Assembly (NCBI GenBank): GCA_024686335.1
Contig: JAILCI010000026.1
Coordinates: 1-60,928 of the forward strand
Length of the DNA stretch: 60,928 nucleotides
DNA from: Bacteroidales bacterium
Lineage (GTDB): Bacteria; Bacteroidota; Bacteroidia; Bacteroidales; WCHB1-69
Reading direction: 5' to 3'
The notes beneath the pieces are model-generated. The model was not told the origin of the DNA. It was given only the letters and a program-made list of their open reading frames with translations, and made no database searches. Below are positions 15,851 to 25,170 of this stretch, piece by piece. Both the position numbers and the translations under genes were made by a program. How positions within the stretch are numbered: the first letter of the stretch is position 1; each line of letters opens with the position of its first letter.

Positions 15851-17896
15851 TTATTTCTTGACTATTTTTCTGGTTAATGTGTTGCCATCTTCGGTGACGA
15901 CTTGCAGAATATATATTCCGGATGGAAAGGTACTCATATTTAGATCGCATTTGTCACTGAAAATGTCTTGAATCTTTATGATTCTGCCACTGATGTCTGC
16001 GAGTGTGATTCTCTTAATGAGTTTATCAGAATGGATAGAGGTTATATCAGAAGTCGGGTTGGGTGTCACGGATAATGCTGTTTGTCTATCATGCTCCTCA
16101 ATGCCAACGAATTCACTTGCTGACATCCAACTCTCTGCCAGACTGTTATCATAGTCCAAGTCTATCAAGATGAGAAACTCTCCAAATCCGTCTGCTGCTG
16201 TAGGCCAGGGTGGGGTATCGGCATACGTCACCTCGTCGATGATATTCCCCCACGCGTCAGCTAGTACCAAAGCCTCAGATTTGTTGTCTAAATGACGATA
16301 GAATTTTCCATAAGCAGTCTTGTGATAGCAATCTTGGAATACCTGCGGATTTGATGCGAGGAAAATCTCCTGATGTGGATTGATAACTGAATTTGCTGGG
16401 AACTGATATGTAAGCCCCAAGTTCTTAAAATAGATACCTGTGACATCCACTGTGTCTGAACTGTTGTTGGTGATACCGATAAACTCTAGTTCGTCTGAAG
16501 AGTGTCCCATCATAATGGGCGGATGGTAATTGATTTTACTGATGACTAATGATGGTAGTGTTTCTACTGCACAAGATAACGTGTCATTGAACGCGCTGTC
16601 AAGCCAGTCGAAACGATTTCCAATCCACTCTTTCATTTCTAAGAGATGAGCGTCGTAGTCATAGAATCTTAGCCAGCGCCAGATCTCTCGCCCCATTGCA
16701 TTCTCAATGCGGTTCACAAGACTGTCGATAAGATGATTAATGTGGTTGATGTCTAATGGAGCACCCTCTTCTGTCAACTCGTTCCATCTATTGGAGAGAT
16801 AGCAATAAAACATATCATCTTCATATAGCTGATGCCAAAAGTCTGAACCGGTGTTGTCACCATTATCGAACTGTAATACGTCATAGCCTGAGCGACCTAC
16901 AACATTTCCCAAATCATTACCAAAGGTCAAGTTGAAGTCCCACACGGGACCAGCGCGCAGTTTGCCCATACGGTCCTTGTGGAAGAAGGTGCTCTTCTGA
17001 TAGATGTCCACATTAGAGGTGAATTCACCCATTATCATATAATCGACAAAGGCGGGAATGTCAATGTAAGCAGGAAATCCTGTGCCCACATCCTGATTAT
17101 GTGCAGCTATCGTCTGAGTGATTGTGTCGAAGTACTGCTGAATATAGGTTCCCTGTTCGGCAGAAATTTCTTCGGGTTTTGGATCGTGAAAGATATAGTT
17201 GACATCCTCCCAATAGTCATGAGCGGGTGTTGTCCATGCAGCTACGTCTCCACCTGTGGTTTTATCAGCCTTGATGATATAGCCTCCACTAACCTTTGGG
17301 AAAGTGTTGTCAGTGCTGTCCATAGCCCAAAGATCTACTCTGTTATCGTCAATCTTGATCTTTTCAGTCAGGTAATAGAGTCCTCGGTAGTCACCATTGA
17401 CGATCACCTCGCAGTAGCGCGTGCGTGGTGCATAGTGACCTAACTCAGCCATAAGGATGTAAGAGAGGGCATCGCGCAAGTATGACCGTTCGTCATTCAT
17501 TGGGTTGAGAATCCAGTCGTTTTCGGCTGGAAGGCCGAGAAGTGGTACGTTGAGATTTGTGCTGTCGTCCGCCATACGTGTCTCTAACCCGTAAGGTTTC
17601 TTATTATGCCCTTGGGATGTAGAACCTCGCAACTCAATGCCAATTCGACCGTTATAGTTCAAATATGCACTGTCATTTTGGTTGTCTAAATAGTTGATGG
17701 TAGAGTCATTGACGAACAGAATCTTCATCGTTGCACCCACTTTCGGATCATCCTGAATCGCATAATGGTTATTGGTGTTTGGGTCTATGTCTGTAGTGAT
17801 GATGACGATTGGCAGATTTGACGAAGAGAGCCATTGCGCATGCCCAGCAAGGTAGACCAGGCAGATAGTTATTATCAGTAATGCTCTTTTCATCAT
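15851..17896 (-). CDS. CotH-kinase family surface protein with T9SS sorting domain
   Basis: From the ATG at 17896 the protein has 681 residues. It has a signal peptide (MMKRALLIITICLVYLAGHAQ) and a CotH-type domain (ELRGSTSQGHNKKPYGLETR, then LRDALSYILM, GDYRGLYYLTEKIKID and GPVWDFNLTFGN). A lamin-tail-like region (DELEFIGITNNSSDTVDVTGIYF) follows, and then a type A T9SS C-terminal domain (VTPNPTSDIT to GIYILQVV). CotH proteins are atypical protein kinases in spores; the substrate of secreted versions is unknown. An in-frame ATG at 17908 lies at or upstream of the likely transcription start and is disfavoured. Confidence 0.88.
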   Translation of the reverse strand: MMKRALLIITICLVYLAGHAQWLSSSNLPIVIITTDIDPNTNNHYAIQDDPKVGATMKILFVNDSTINYLDNQNDSAYLNYNGRIGIELRGSTSQGHNKKPYGLETRMADDSTNLNVPLLGLPAENDWILNPMNDERSYLRDALSYILMAELGHYAPRTRYCEVIVNGDYRGLYYLTEKIKIDDNRVDLWAMDSTDNTFPKVSGGYIIKADKTTGGDVAAWTTPAHDYWEDVNYIFHDPKPEEISAEQGTYIQQYFDTITQTIAAHNQDVGTGFPAYIDIPAFVDYMIMGEFTSNVDIYQKSTFFHKDRMGKLRAGPVWDFNLTFGNDLGNVVGRSGYDVLQFDNGDNTGSDFWHQLYEDDMFYCYLSNRWNELTEEGAPLDINHINHLIDSLVNRIENAMGREIWRWLRFYDYDAHLLEMKEWIGNRFDWLDSAFNDTLSCAVETLPSLVISKINYHPPIMMGHSSDELEFIGITNNSSDTVDVTGIYFKNLGLTYQFPANSVINPHQEIFLASNPQVFQDCYHKTAYGKFYRHLDNKSEALVLADAWGNIIDEVTYADTPPWPTAADGFGEFLILIDLDYDNSLAESWMSASEFVGIEEHDRQTALSVTPNPTSDITSIHSDKLIKRITLADISGRIIKIQDIFSDKCDLNMSTFPSGIYILQVVTEDGNTLTRKIVKK

Positions 17897-17915
17897 AATG
17901 ATTTTCAATAAAGAG

Positions 17916-17923
17916 CAAAACTA
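17916..17923 (-). promoter_or_regulatory. -7 promoter element for the CotH gene
   Basis: The minus strand reads TAGTTTTG followed by C. Transcription should start near 17909, which leaves a leader of only about 12 bases before the ATG at 17896. Confidence 0.65.
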
Positions 17924-18024
17924 CAATTTTTATCTTACGAATAGAAAAATATGACTTTTTTCAGTGCATTTTTTTCAGCTAAATATTATTCTTTATAATG
18001 CTTTTGAATGCAGAAAAAAATATG

Positions 18025-18032
18025 TATCTTTG
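18025..18032 (+). promoter_or_regulatory. -7 promoter element for the M13 peptidase operon
   Basis: TATCTTTG followed by C, with TTTG at 18003-18006 as a -33 candidate 18 bases upstream. The leader is about 55 bases. Confidence 0.78.
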
Positions 18033-18092
18033 CCATTCCCTTTCACGAGGGAATTTTTATTTGTAAATTATTGAATATTAAATATTTATCAT

Positions 18093-20156
18093 ATGAAAAA
18101 GTATGGATTTTTAACCTTGCTTTGTGCAGTTAGTTTTTTTATTTTTTCTAGTTCTGCGCCTATGACTACTAAAGCTAAACCTAAGAAGAACAAGTCAGGA
18201 GTTACTTTGACGAATCTTGACAAGTCGGTGAAGCCGACAGAGGATTTCTATCAATATGCATGCGGTGGATGGATGAAGTTGAATCCGTTGAAAGCCGAGT
18301 ATGCCCGTTACGGTAGTTTTGATGTCTTGGGAGAGAACAACCAAAAGCAGTTGAAAGAGCTTGTGACAAATCTTTCCAAGAAGACCTATGCCAACGGTAC
18401 TGTTGAGCAAAAGGTTGGCGATCTCTATAAAATTGGTATGGATTCTGCTAAGATTGAAGCTCAGGGTGCTCAACCAATCCAAGACGAGCTGAAGAAGATT
18501 GCTTCCATTCAGCGCTCTGCTTTGACATTTACTTTGGCAGACATGGCTAAGGAAGGCCATTATCCTTTCTTTGGCCTTTTTGGCTCTTCAGATCCCGATA
18601 ACAGTGCTATGACGATGGCTTATTTCTGGCAGACTGGTTTGGGAATTGGCGATCGTGACTATTATCTTGATGCTGATCAGCAGAATATTCGCGATGAGTA
18701 TGTGAAATTGATGACCAAGATGTTCCGTATCTCTGGTTACAGCCGTATGGCTGATGCTGAAGGACAGGAGGAAGTGCTGGCCAAGAAGGTGCTCGCATTG
18801 GAGACCGCTATGGCTAATTTCTTCGTAGACAAGACCGTCTTGCGTGATCCTTATCAGACAATTCACAAGATGACTCCTGCCGAGTTCCAGAAGATGTTCC
18901 CGGCAGTGAATCTCACTCAATATTTTGAGAAGCTGAATCTGAAGATTGACACTCTCAATGTTGGTCAACCTTCCTATTTCCAAGGCTTAAATAGTCTTAT
19001 CACTATCGCTGATATGGAGATTATCCGTGCTTATCTGGCATGGAATGTTATCCGCAGTGCTGCTCCTTATTTGAGTTCTGAGTTTGTGGATGCAAGTTTC
19101 GACTTCTATGGCAAAACCCTTTCCGGCCGTGTGGAGAACAGCCAGCGCTGGAAACGCGTAATTAATACCATTGATGGTACGCTCGGCGAGGCTCTAGGCC
19201 AAATGTATGTAAAGGCTTACTTCCCAGCCGAAGCTAAGGTCCGCATGGAACAACTGGTGAAGAATCTTCAATGGGCTCTCGGCGAGCGCATTAAGAATTC
19301 TACCTGGATGACAGAAGTCACCAAGAAAAATGCTCTTGCAAAACTGGATGCTTTCCGTGTGAAGATTGGTTATCCTGATAAATGGCGTGACTATAGCGCT
19401 TTGATCATTAAAGATGATAGCTATTATGCTAATATTCAACGTGCTAACCGTTTTGAGACAGCATACAGCCTCTCCAAGATTGGCAAACCGGTAGATCCTA
19501 CGGAGTGGCAAATGACTCCCCAGACCGTTAATGCATATTATGAGCCCAACACTAACGAGATTTGCTTCCCGGCAGGTATTCTTCAACCGCCTTTCTTCGA
19601 CATGAATGCTGATGATGCCGCCAACTATGGCGCAATCGGCGTGGTGATTGGCCATGAGATGACTCACGGCTTCGATGATCAAGGTCGTAACTATGACCTT
19701 AAGGGTAACCTTACCGATTGGTGGACCGCCGAAGATGCAAAAGCATTTACAGACCGTGCTCAACTTATTGTGGATCATTTCAACTCTATTGAGGTGGCTC
19801 CTGGCGTCTTTGGAAATGGTTCTTTCACTTTAGGTGAGAACATTGCCGACAACGGTGGTTTGAATGTCTCCTATACCGCTTTGAAGAAAGCTATGAAGGA
19901 TGATCCTAAAGCCATCAAACCGTTGATGGACGAGTTTACTCCTGAGCAGCGTTTCTTCCTGGCATATGCCACCGTTTGGGCTGCCAATATTCGCCATGAA
20001 GAGATTCTTCGCCGTACCAAGACTGACCCGCATGCTCTTGGCCGTTGGCGTGTTAACGCTACTTTAAGACATATTGACGCTTTCTATGAGGCCTTTAACG
20101 TCAAATCTACTGATCCGATGTGGATGGCTCCTGAGAAACGTGCCCGTATTTGGTAA
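18093..20156 (+). CDS. M13 family zinc endopeptidase (neprilysin/PepO-like), exported
   Basis: This 687-residue peptidase cuts oligopeptides. It has a hydrophobic signal sequence (about 5-22), an M13 N-terminal domain starting at DFYQYACGGWMK (about 51-62), the zinc motif HEMTH (521-525), the third zinc ligand E582 in GENIADNGG, and the typical C-terminal end DPMWMAPEKRARIW. The signal sequence does not end in a clear lipobox, so it is probably periplasmic. It is first in an operon with arcC and arcB, which suggests peptide supply for amino-acid fermentation. Confidence 0.92.
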   Translation: MKKYGFLTLLCAVSFFIFSSSAPMTTKAKPKKNKSGVTLTNLDKSVKPTEDFYQYACGGWMKLNPLKAEYARYGSFDVLGENNQKQLKELVTNLSKKTYANGTVEQKVGDLYKIGMDSAKIEAQGAQPIQDELKKIASIQRSALTFTLADMAKEGHYPFFGLFGSSDPDNSAMTMAYFWQTGLGIGDRDYYLDADQQNIRDEYVKLMTKMFRISGYSRMADAEGQEEVLAKKVLALETAMANFFVDKTVLRDPYQTIHKMTPAEFQKMFPAVNLTQYFEKLNLKIDTLNVGQPSYFQGLNSLITIADMEIIRAYLAWNVIRSAAPYLSSEFVDASFDFYGKTLSGRVENSQRWKRVINTIDGTLGEALGQMYVKAYFPAEAKVRMEQLVKNLQWALGERIKNSTWMTEVTKKNALAKLDAFRVKIGYPDKWRDYSALIIKDDSYYANIQRANRFETAYSLSKIGKPVDPTEWQMTPQTVNAYYEPNTNEICFPAGILQPPFFDMNADDAANYGAIGVVIGHEMTHGFDDQGRNYDLKGNLTDWWTAEDAKAFTDRAQLIVDHFNSIEVAPGVFGNGSFTLGENIADNGGLNVSYTALKKAMKDDPKAIKPLMDEFTPEQRFFLAYATVWAANIRHEEILRRTKTDPHALGRWRVNATLRHIDAFYEAFNVKSTDPMWMAPEKRARIW

Positions 20157-20179
20157 TCTGTAACGATAGAATATTTTGT

Positions 20180-21124
20180 ATGGAAAAGAAAAAATTAGCC
20201 GTAATTGCCTTTGGTGGCAATGCGCTTTTGAAAAGTAAACAGAAAGGAACTTACAAGGAACAGATCGAAAACGTGACCGAGACCTGCCGCTCTCTGCTTC
20301 CGATGATCAAGGCAGGATATAATATCGTCATCGGTCATGGTAATGGTCCTCAAGTGGGCAATGTGATGTTGCAACATAAGGCTGGTAAGGCTACATATGA
20401 TGTGGAAGCCATGCCGCTTAACTTCTGTGTTGCCGAGACTCAAGGCTCAATTGGCGCTCTCATTGAAGATGGTCTGCGTCATATTTTTGCTGAAGAGGGG
20501 TTGGAGAAAGACACTGTAACTTTGTTGACTCATGTCGAGGTAGACGCTAACGATCCGCACTTCTGGAATCCTACTAAACCAGTCGGTCCTTACTGCACTG
20601 CAGATGAGGCTCTCGAGTATCATGAGGCTACCGGTGATGTCTATCATGAGGATCCGAAAGGCAACGGTTGGCGTAAGGTAGTCGCATCTCCCAAGCCTAT
20701 CCGCATTCAAAATGTTAAGCTCGTCCGTCAACTTGCTGAACAGGGCATCATTGTTATTACTGTCGGCGGTGGTGGTATCCCCGTGGCTATGAAGAATGGC
20801 TATCTGCAGGGCGTTGAGGCTGTCATCGACAAGGACCTCGCATCTGCTTTGACAGCTACTCAAATCGAAGCCGATGAGTTCTACATTCTCACGGATGTGC
20901 CAAAAGTGTACATTAATTTCCGTAAGCCTAATGAGAAAGCTCTGGACGAGATTACCGTCGCTGAAGCGAAGAAGTATCTCAAAGAAGGTCAGTTCACGGA
21001 AGGTTCTATGGCACCTAAGGTCCGCGCTGCTATATCTTTTGTGGAGGCATCAGGACATCCTTGTATCATCACGGAAGCCGGCCGTTTGGGCGATGAGTCT
21101 TGCGGTACCAGAATCGTGAAGTAA
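20180..21124 (+). CDS. arcC: Carbamate kinase
   Basis: This 314-residue enzyme converts carbamoyl phosphate and ADP to ATP, CO2 and ammonia. Family blocks are IAFGGNALL (near 8), GHGNGPQVGN (about 53-62), VVASPKPI and GGGGIPV. The ATG at 20180 (MEKKKLAVIAFGG) is chosen; the earlier in-frame GTG at 20150 would overlap the M13 stop codon and adds non-family residues. It lies 23 bases after the M13 gene and 53 before the ornithine carbamoyltransferase. Confidence 0.94.
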   Translation: MEKKKLAVIAFGGNALLKSKQKGTYKEQIENVTETCRSLLPMIKAGYNIVIGHGNGPQVGNVMLQHKAGKATYDVEAMPLNFCVAETQGSIGALIEDGLRHIFAEEGLEKDTVTLLTHVEVDANDPHFWNPTKPVGPYCTADEALEYHEATGDVYHEDPKGNGWRKVVASPKPIRIQNVKLVRQLAEQGIIVITVGGGGIPVAMKNGYLQGVEAVIDKDLASALTATQIEADEFYILTDVPKVYINFRKPNEKALDEITVAEAKKYLKEGQFTEGSMAPKVRAAISFVEASGHPCIITEAGRLGDESCGTRIVK

Positions 21125-21177
21125 TTTTAAGCAAATTTAAGAACAAATCAATAATAAACATCTAATTACCAATCATT

Positions 21178-22179
21178 ATGGCATTTAATTTAAGAAACAG
21201 AAGCTTTTTGAAGCTGTTAGATTTCTCTCCGAGAGAGATCCAATTTTTCCTTGACCTGGCTCGCGACCTCAAACGTGCTAAATATACAGGCACTGAGCAA
21301 CCGCGCTTGAAAGGTAAAAACATCGCTTTGATTTTCGAAAAGACCTCTACTCGTACACGTTGCGCTTTTGAAGTGGCCGCCTACGATCAAGGTGCTCACG
21401 TTACCTATCTTGGACCTTCAGGTTCTCAGATCGGTATTAAAGAGTCTATGGCTGACACCGCTCGCGTGTTGGGTCGTATGTTCGACGGTATTGAATATCG
21501 TGGTTTCAAGCAGACCACCGTTGAGGAACTCGCTAAGTTCGCCGGTGTTCCTGTATGGAACGGTTTGACCAATGAATTCCACCCGACTCAGGTTCTCGCT
21601 GACTTCTTGACAATGAGCGAGCATGTAGACAAACCCCTCAACCAGGTTACTTACGCTTACCTCGGCGATGCCCGTTTCAACATGGGTAACTCTCTGATGG
21701 TCGGTGGTGCCAAGATGGGTATGGATGTCCGTATCGTGGCTCCTAAGGCTCTCCAACCGGATCCTGAGCTCGTAAAACAATGCAAGACTATCGCTAAAGA
21801 GACCGGCGCTAAGGTTACCGTTACCGACGATGTCAAGAAAGGCGTCAAAGGCTGCGACTTCCTCTATACCGACGTTTGGGTTTCCATGGGCGAGCCCGTT
21901 GAGGTATGGAAAGAGCGTATTGCTCTCCTCAAACCTTATCAGGTTAACAAAGAGACGATGGCTCTCACTGGCAATCCTAACTGCAAATTTATGCACTGTC
22001 TGCCCGCTTACCATAACCTGGAGACTCAGGTGGGTCGCGACGTACACAAACAATTCGGTCTCGATGGTATCGAGGTTACCGAAGATGTGTTCGAGTCAGA
22101 GAACTCCATCGTATTTGATGAGGCCGAGAACCGTATGCATACGATCAAGGCTGTCATGGTTGCCACTCTGGGTGACTAA
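21178..22179 (+). CDS. arcB: Ornithine carbamoyltransferase (catabolic context)
   Basis: This 333-residue enzyme interconverts ornithine plus carbamoyl phosphate with citrulline plus phosphate. It has the carbamoyl-phosphate loop STRTR (57-61), HPTQ, and the ornithine-binding HCLPA motif. Length and N terminus ([20 protein letters not shown]) fit the ArcB/ArgF group of about 333 residues. Pairing with carbamate kinase in one operon argues for the citrulline-degrading direction. The arc rather than arg name is inferred from context. Confidence 0.92.
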   Translation: MAFNLRNRSFLKLLDFSPREIQFFLDLARDLKRAKYTGTEQPRLKGKNIALIFEKTSTRTRCAFEVAAYDQGAHVTYLGPSGSQIGIKESMADTARVLGRMFDGIEYRGFKQTTVEELAKFAGVPVWNGLTNEFHPTQVLADFLTMSEHVDKPLNQVTYAYLGDARFNMGNSLMVGGAKMGMDVRIVAPKALQPDPELVKQCKTIAKETGAKVTVTDDVKKGVKGCDFLYTDVWVSMGEPVEVWKERIALLKPYQVNKETMALTGNPNCKFMHCLPAYHNLETQVGRDVHKQFGLDGIEVTEDVFESENSIVFDEAENRMHTIKAVMVATLGD

Positions 22180-22199
22180 TCATCAAGTTAGTGATATTG

Positions 22200-22230
22200 A
22201 AAAAGGATGGTCAATGGCCATCCTTTTTTT
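22200..22230 (+). terminator. Intrinsic terminator of the M13-arcC-arcB operon
   Basis: Arms AAAAAGGATGG and CCATCCTTTTTTT enclose a 7-base loop (TCAATGG). It is 20 bases after the arcB stop. Confidence 0.88.
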
Positions 22231-22252
22231 GTATCTATCAATTTGGGGTAAA

Positions 22253-22582
22253 CTAAACTACCGTGACTGCAGTGCCAGTAGCAATAATCATCAGCATTGC
22301 GTTGTTGGAGCCTAATACCTCATAGTCGATATCGATGCCGATAACTGCATTGGCACCGATCTTCTCTGCACGCTGACAGAGCTCGCTGAGAGCTTTTTCG
22401 CGGGCTTCTATAAGTTCGCCTTCATAGGACCTCGAACGACCGCCTAATACATTATGAATGCTGGCAAAAAAGTCTTTAACAAAATTGATACCGGTAATGA
22501 CCTCCCCAGAGATTATGCCGTAATATTTGGTAATCTGTTTTCCCTCAATGGTAGGAGTGGTTGTTAAAATAATATTGCTCAT
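22253..22582 (-). CDS. UPF0145 (YbjQ) family protein
   Basis: This 109-residue cytosolic protein has the YbjQ blocks [24 protein letters not shown]...A...[13 protein letters not shown] and a hydrophobic end ([13 protein letters not shown]). The family forms small oligomers and is sometimes called a heavy-metal-binding domain, but its role is not established. It lies 48 bases downstream of the porin gene on the same strand with no separate promoter seen, so it may be the end of that operon. Confidence 0.9.
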   Translation of the reverse strand: MSNIILTTTPTIEGKQITKYYGIISGEVITGINFVKDFFASIHNVLGGRSRSYEGELIEAREKALSELCQRAEKIGANAVIGIDIDYEVLGSNNAMLMIIATGTAVTVV

Positions 22583-22630
22583 AGTGTTAGTGTTTAAAAA
22601 TGGTTATAGATATGATTTTATTGTATTTTT

Positions 22631-23692
22631 TCAAAGATGAACGATGAGTTCGCATATGAGACGGTCCAATTCTTTGTTTGAGTTTTTATGTAGGAAGTAT
22701 TTCTCATAGTCGAATCTTATGCCAGCCCTTACAGGTTTTTCGATGAATATCAGCGTTAAACCAGTGGTTAAGCGCTGATAGAAGGTGTCGTATGTGTAAT
22801 GCCCCAAGTCGTCAGCAATACCATTGCAGTTGGGTGATATGGCATCGTAGCGTAGTGATAATGAAATGTTAGAGAGCGCCTTCTTCTCGATGTTGAACTT
22901 GTAGTATGCGAATCCGTACATTGCGTGTGTGGCGGGCATATTCGCTTCGTCGTACATTTTGTAGATATATTCAGCCTCCAAGTGTAAATTATGGATGTCG
23001 TAAGCAATGCCTGCGTCCATAACGTGCATCCGCAAATTATCGGGGATGACGGCCGCATAGTTTAATGATAGCGTAAATCCCTTGAAGAACTGGAAGGTGC
23101 CTCGTGCTACGTAATTGAGGCGTTTTTGGAACTCAGTTTGACGACCGAATCCCTTGCTGTTGAAAACTCCAGCCTTAATGGTGAAGGGTACGGTTTTGTC
23201 CCATTGGTATTCAATGACTCCTCCCACGTCACTCCACGCTGTAATCTTTTGTGTGAGGAATGATTTGTCGGAGAAGTAATATTGATAGGGTGACAGCAAG
23301 TTTTCGTTGCTGAAGGGCATCTTGTCGTATCCTATGAGGAAAGAAAGACCCTTGACGGGCTTGTATTTGGCGAAGATGGCCACGGGAGAGAACTTACCGC
23401 CGAAGGTCAGGTCTACCAATGCCATATAGGAAAAACATGGATGTACACTGCCAGAAACCCCAATTCGGGTGTGACGCAGCTCAAAATGTTGTCCCCAGTT
23501 GTTTGTGTTTAACTCATAACGCCCTAGCACCGTAGCGGTGAATTTGGGTATGTAGTCTTTTTTGGTAAAACGCTTATAACGATGTGTAGTCGTGTCAGGA
23601 GCGGGTAACGAGTCCTGTTGCTGAGCCATTAATGAAGGGGCGCAGCATAAGCCGACAAGGAAAAGTATCAGATAGAGGTGCTTTCTTGCCAT
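22631..23692 (-). CDS. Outer membrane porin, OprO/OprP-like
   Basis: This 353-residue protein has a signal peptide (MARKHLYLILFLVGLCCAPSLMAQ) and a beta-barrel pattern of alternating residues with many aromatic residues. Phosphate-selective-porin-like blocks include HFELRHTRIGVSGSV, LIGYDKMPFSNENLLSP and GGVIEYQW. Barrel porins of this family allow diffusion of anions in some species. The substrate here is not known. It starts nine bases after the GWxTD gene. Confidence 0.8.
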   Translation of the reverse strand: MARKHLYLILFLVGLCCAPSLMAQQQDSLPAPDTTTHRYKRFTKKDYIPKFTATVLGRYELNTNNWGQHFELRHTRIGVSGSVHPCFSYMALVDLTFGGKFSPVAIFAKYKPVKGLSFLIGYDKMPFSNENLLSPYQYYFSDKSFLTQKITAWSDVGGVIEYQWDKTVPFTIKAGVFNSKGFGRQTEFQKRLNYVARGTFQFFKGFTLSLNYAAVIPDNLRMHVMDAGIAYDIHNLHLEAEYIYKMYDEANMPATHAMYGFAYYKFNIEKKALSNISLSLRYDAISPNCNGIADDLGHYTYDTFYQRLTTGLTLIFIEKPVRAGIRFDYEKYFLHKNSNKELDRLICELIVHL

Positions 23693-23701
23693 AGCCTAAA
23701 A

Positions 23702-25168
23702 TCAGTGATAACGCCAATTTCCATTGATGTCGCCGCCGAAATAGTCCTCAGGCTCGGGATCATAAATGTCGCGCTGCGGTTGCAACTTGCGAACCAGACG
23801 CATCTTCCAGTTGCTGTCGTGCGGCTCCCCATATTTGTTGGAATGCAATAACTCATAATCATTGCCCACTAATGCCGGGTCATAGAAAACGAACTTGACA
23901 TTCGACTGGTTGTCAAGATAGTAGTAGTGCCAGATCTCGTATGGAAGTGTCACGGGGTCGGAGGGGATCTCCAGAATCTCGTTGGGCTGACCATATTGCA
24001 GATAGACTCGTCCACGGTCGGTTCTGTAACCCTTGACTTGCAGACTGCCAAAGCGCTCTTGTACCATGTCAACCATCTTCTTGTACTTCAACCATTCACC
24101 TTCCGGATTGGAAGGATTACGTGCCAGCCAGAATGAGTAGAAGTATCGTTGCAACTGCTCGGTGGAAACATTCTTCATTCGCAGGTCGAAGAACTCTCGC
24201 TCCATAGTGTTGGCAATAGGGTAGAGGCATCTCACATTCTCAACAAGAATCTCGTGATCTGTCATAGTACTTACAAAAGAACCGTCCAAGACAACGTCAT
24301 TATAGTTGTTAATATCAAAATGAATGTCCGGGTTACTCTTTTGGAAGAAAACTTTATTGATAAACAACAATGAATCCCCATCATAAAGCTCAACAACGGC
24401 GTTGTAATTGCCGGAAGGCAGTTTGAAGGTGTTGAACTGATCGAAAACAAGCACAACATCATTGGTCTTCAATTTTTTGGTAATGATGTTTTCCGGCATG
24501 GCCACCAGGTTGTTCTCCGCATATTCAATGAAACACTTTGCAGTGATGGGCTTGTCAGCACCAACGATGTTTTTGGTATTGTAAATCTCGGTGGCAAAAG
24601 GCAATGCATATTGTGTCTCAGGTACGAAGTTGTAGAAGAGTGGGGGAAGACTGAAGCCGTACTTGATAAATAGGTCGGTAGATTTTGGTGATGAGGCAGA
24701 AGAGTATAGTGAGATGTGTGAAGATGATATCTTATCTTCTGGGAAGTTAACCTGAATATAGTCAATGTACTTCAAGGCTGAAGTGTCACTATTGTGTAAG
24801 TCTTTGAGAGTGAAATGGATGTAGTAGTCTCCGTTCTCAACGGGCAAGTTGTTTATATTAGCGAAGTCAGCCTTGCCGACTCGTATGCTGTCGTTATAGA
24901 GGTCGGAGGATAATATATAGTGAAGACCGGTAATGATAGAGTCGTTTTTTACAATGTCAACTTGAATTTCCACATCAGCCTCATATTTTCCCTGCTCATT
25001 GAGTGCGTATTGCACAGAATTGCCGCCTATAATGAATGAGAATTCAATATAGGGCTGCATTGCGTGGGTACAATAGGCCTTGTGACTGATGAAGGCCTTC
25101 ATGTTTTGGGCTTGTAGGCTGCCGAACAACAGCATGAGGATGCTCAGCAGTAGAACCGGTCTTTTCAT
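23702..25168 (-). CDS. GWxTD domain-containing secreted protein
   Basis: This 488-residue protein has a signal peptide (MKRPVLLLSILMLLFGSLQAQ) and a C-terminal GWxTD domain: EREFFDLRMKN, RYFYSFWLAR and VKGYRTDRGRVYLQYGQPNEI, with Tyr in place of Trp in the motif. The family is common in Bacteroidota and Acidobacteriota and has no assigned function. It lies between glyS (two-base gap) and the porin gene, which ties it to envelope functions. Confidence 0.87.
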   Translation of the reverse strand: MKRPVLLLSILMLLFGSLQAQNMKAFISHKAYCTHAMQPYIEFSFIIGGNSVQYALNEQGKYEADVEIQVDIVKNDSIITGLHYILSSDLYNDSIRVGKADFANINNLPVENGDYYIHFTLKDLHNSDTSALKYIDYIQVNFPEDKISSSHISLYSSASSPKSTDLFIKYGFSLPPLFYNFVPETQYALPFATEIYNTKNIVGADKPITAKCFIEYAENNLVAMPENIITKKLKTNDVVLVFDQFNTFKLPSGNYNAVVELYDGDSLLFINKVFFQKSNPDIHFDINNYNDVVLDGSFVSTMTDHEILVENVRCLYPIANTMEREFFDLRMKNVSTEQLQRYFYSFWLARNPSNPEGEWLKYKKMVDMVQERFGSLQVKGYRTDRGRVYLQYGQPNEILEIPSDPVTLPYEIWHYYYLDNQSNVKFVFYDPALVGNDYELLHSNKYGEPHDSNWKMRLVRKLQPQRDIYDPEPEDYFGGDINGNWRYH

Positions 25169-25170
25169 AA

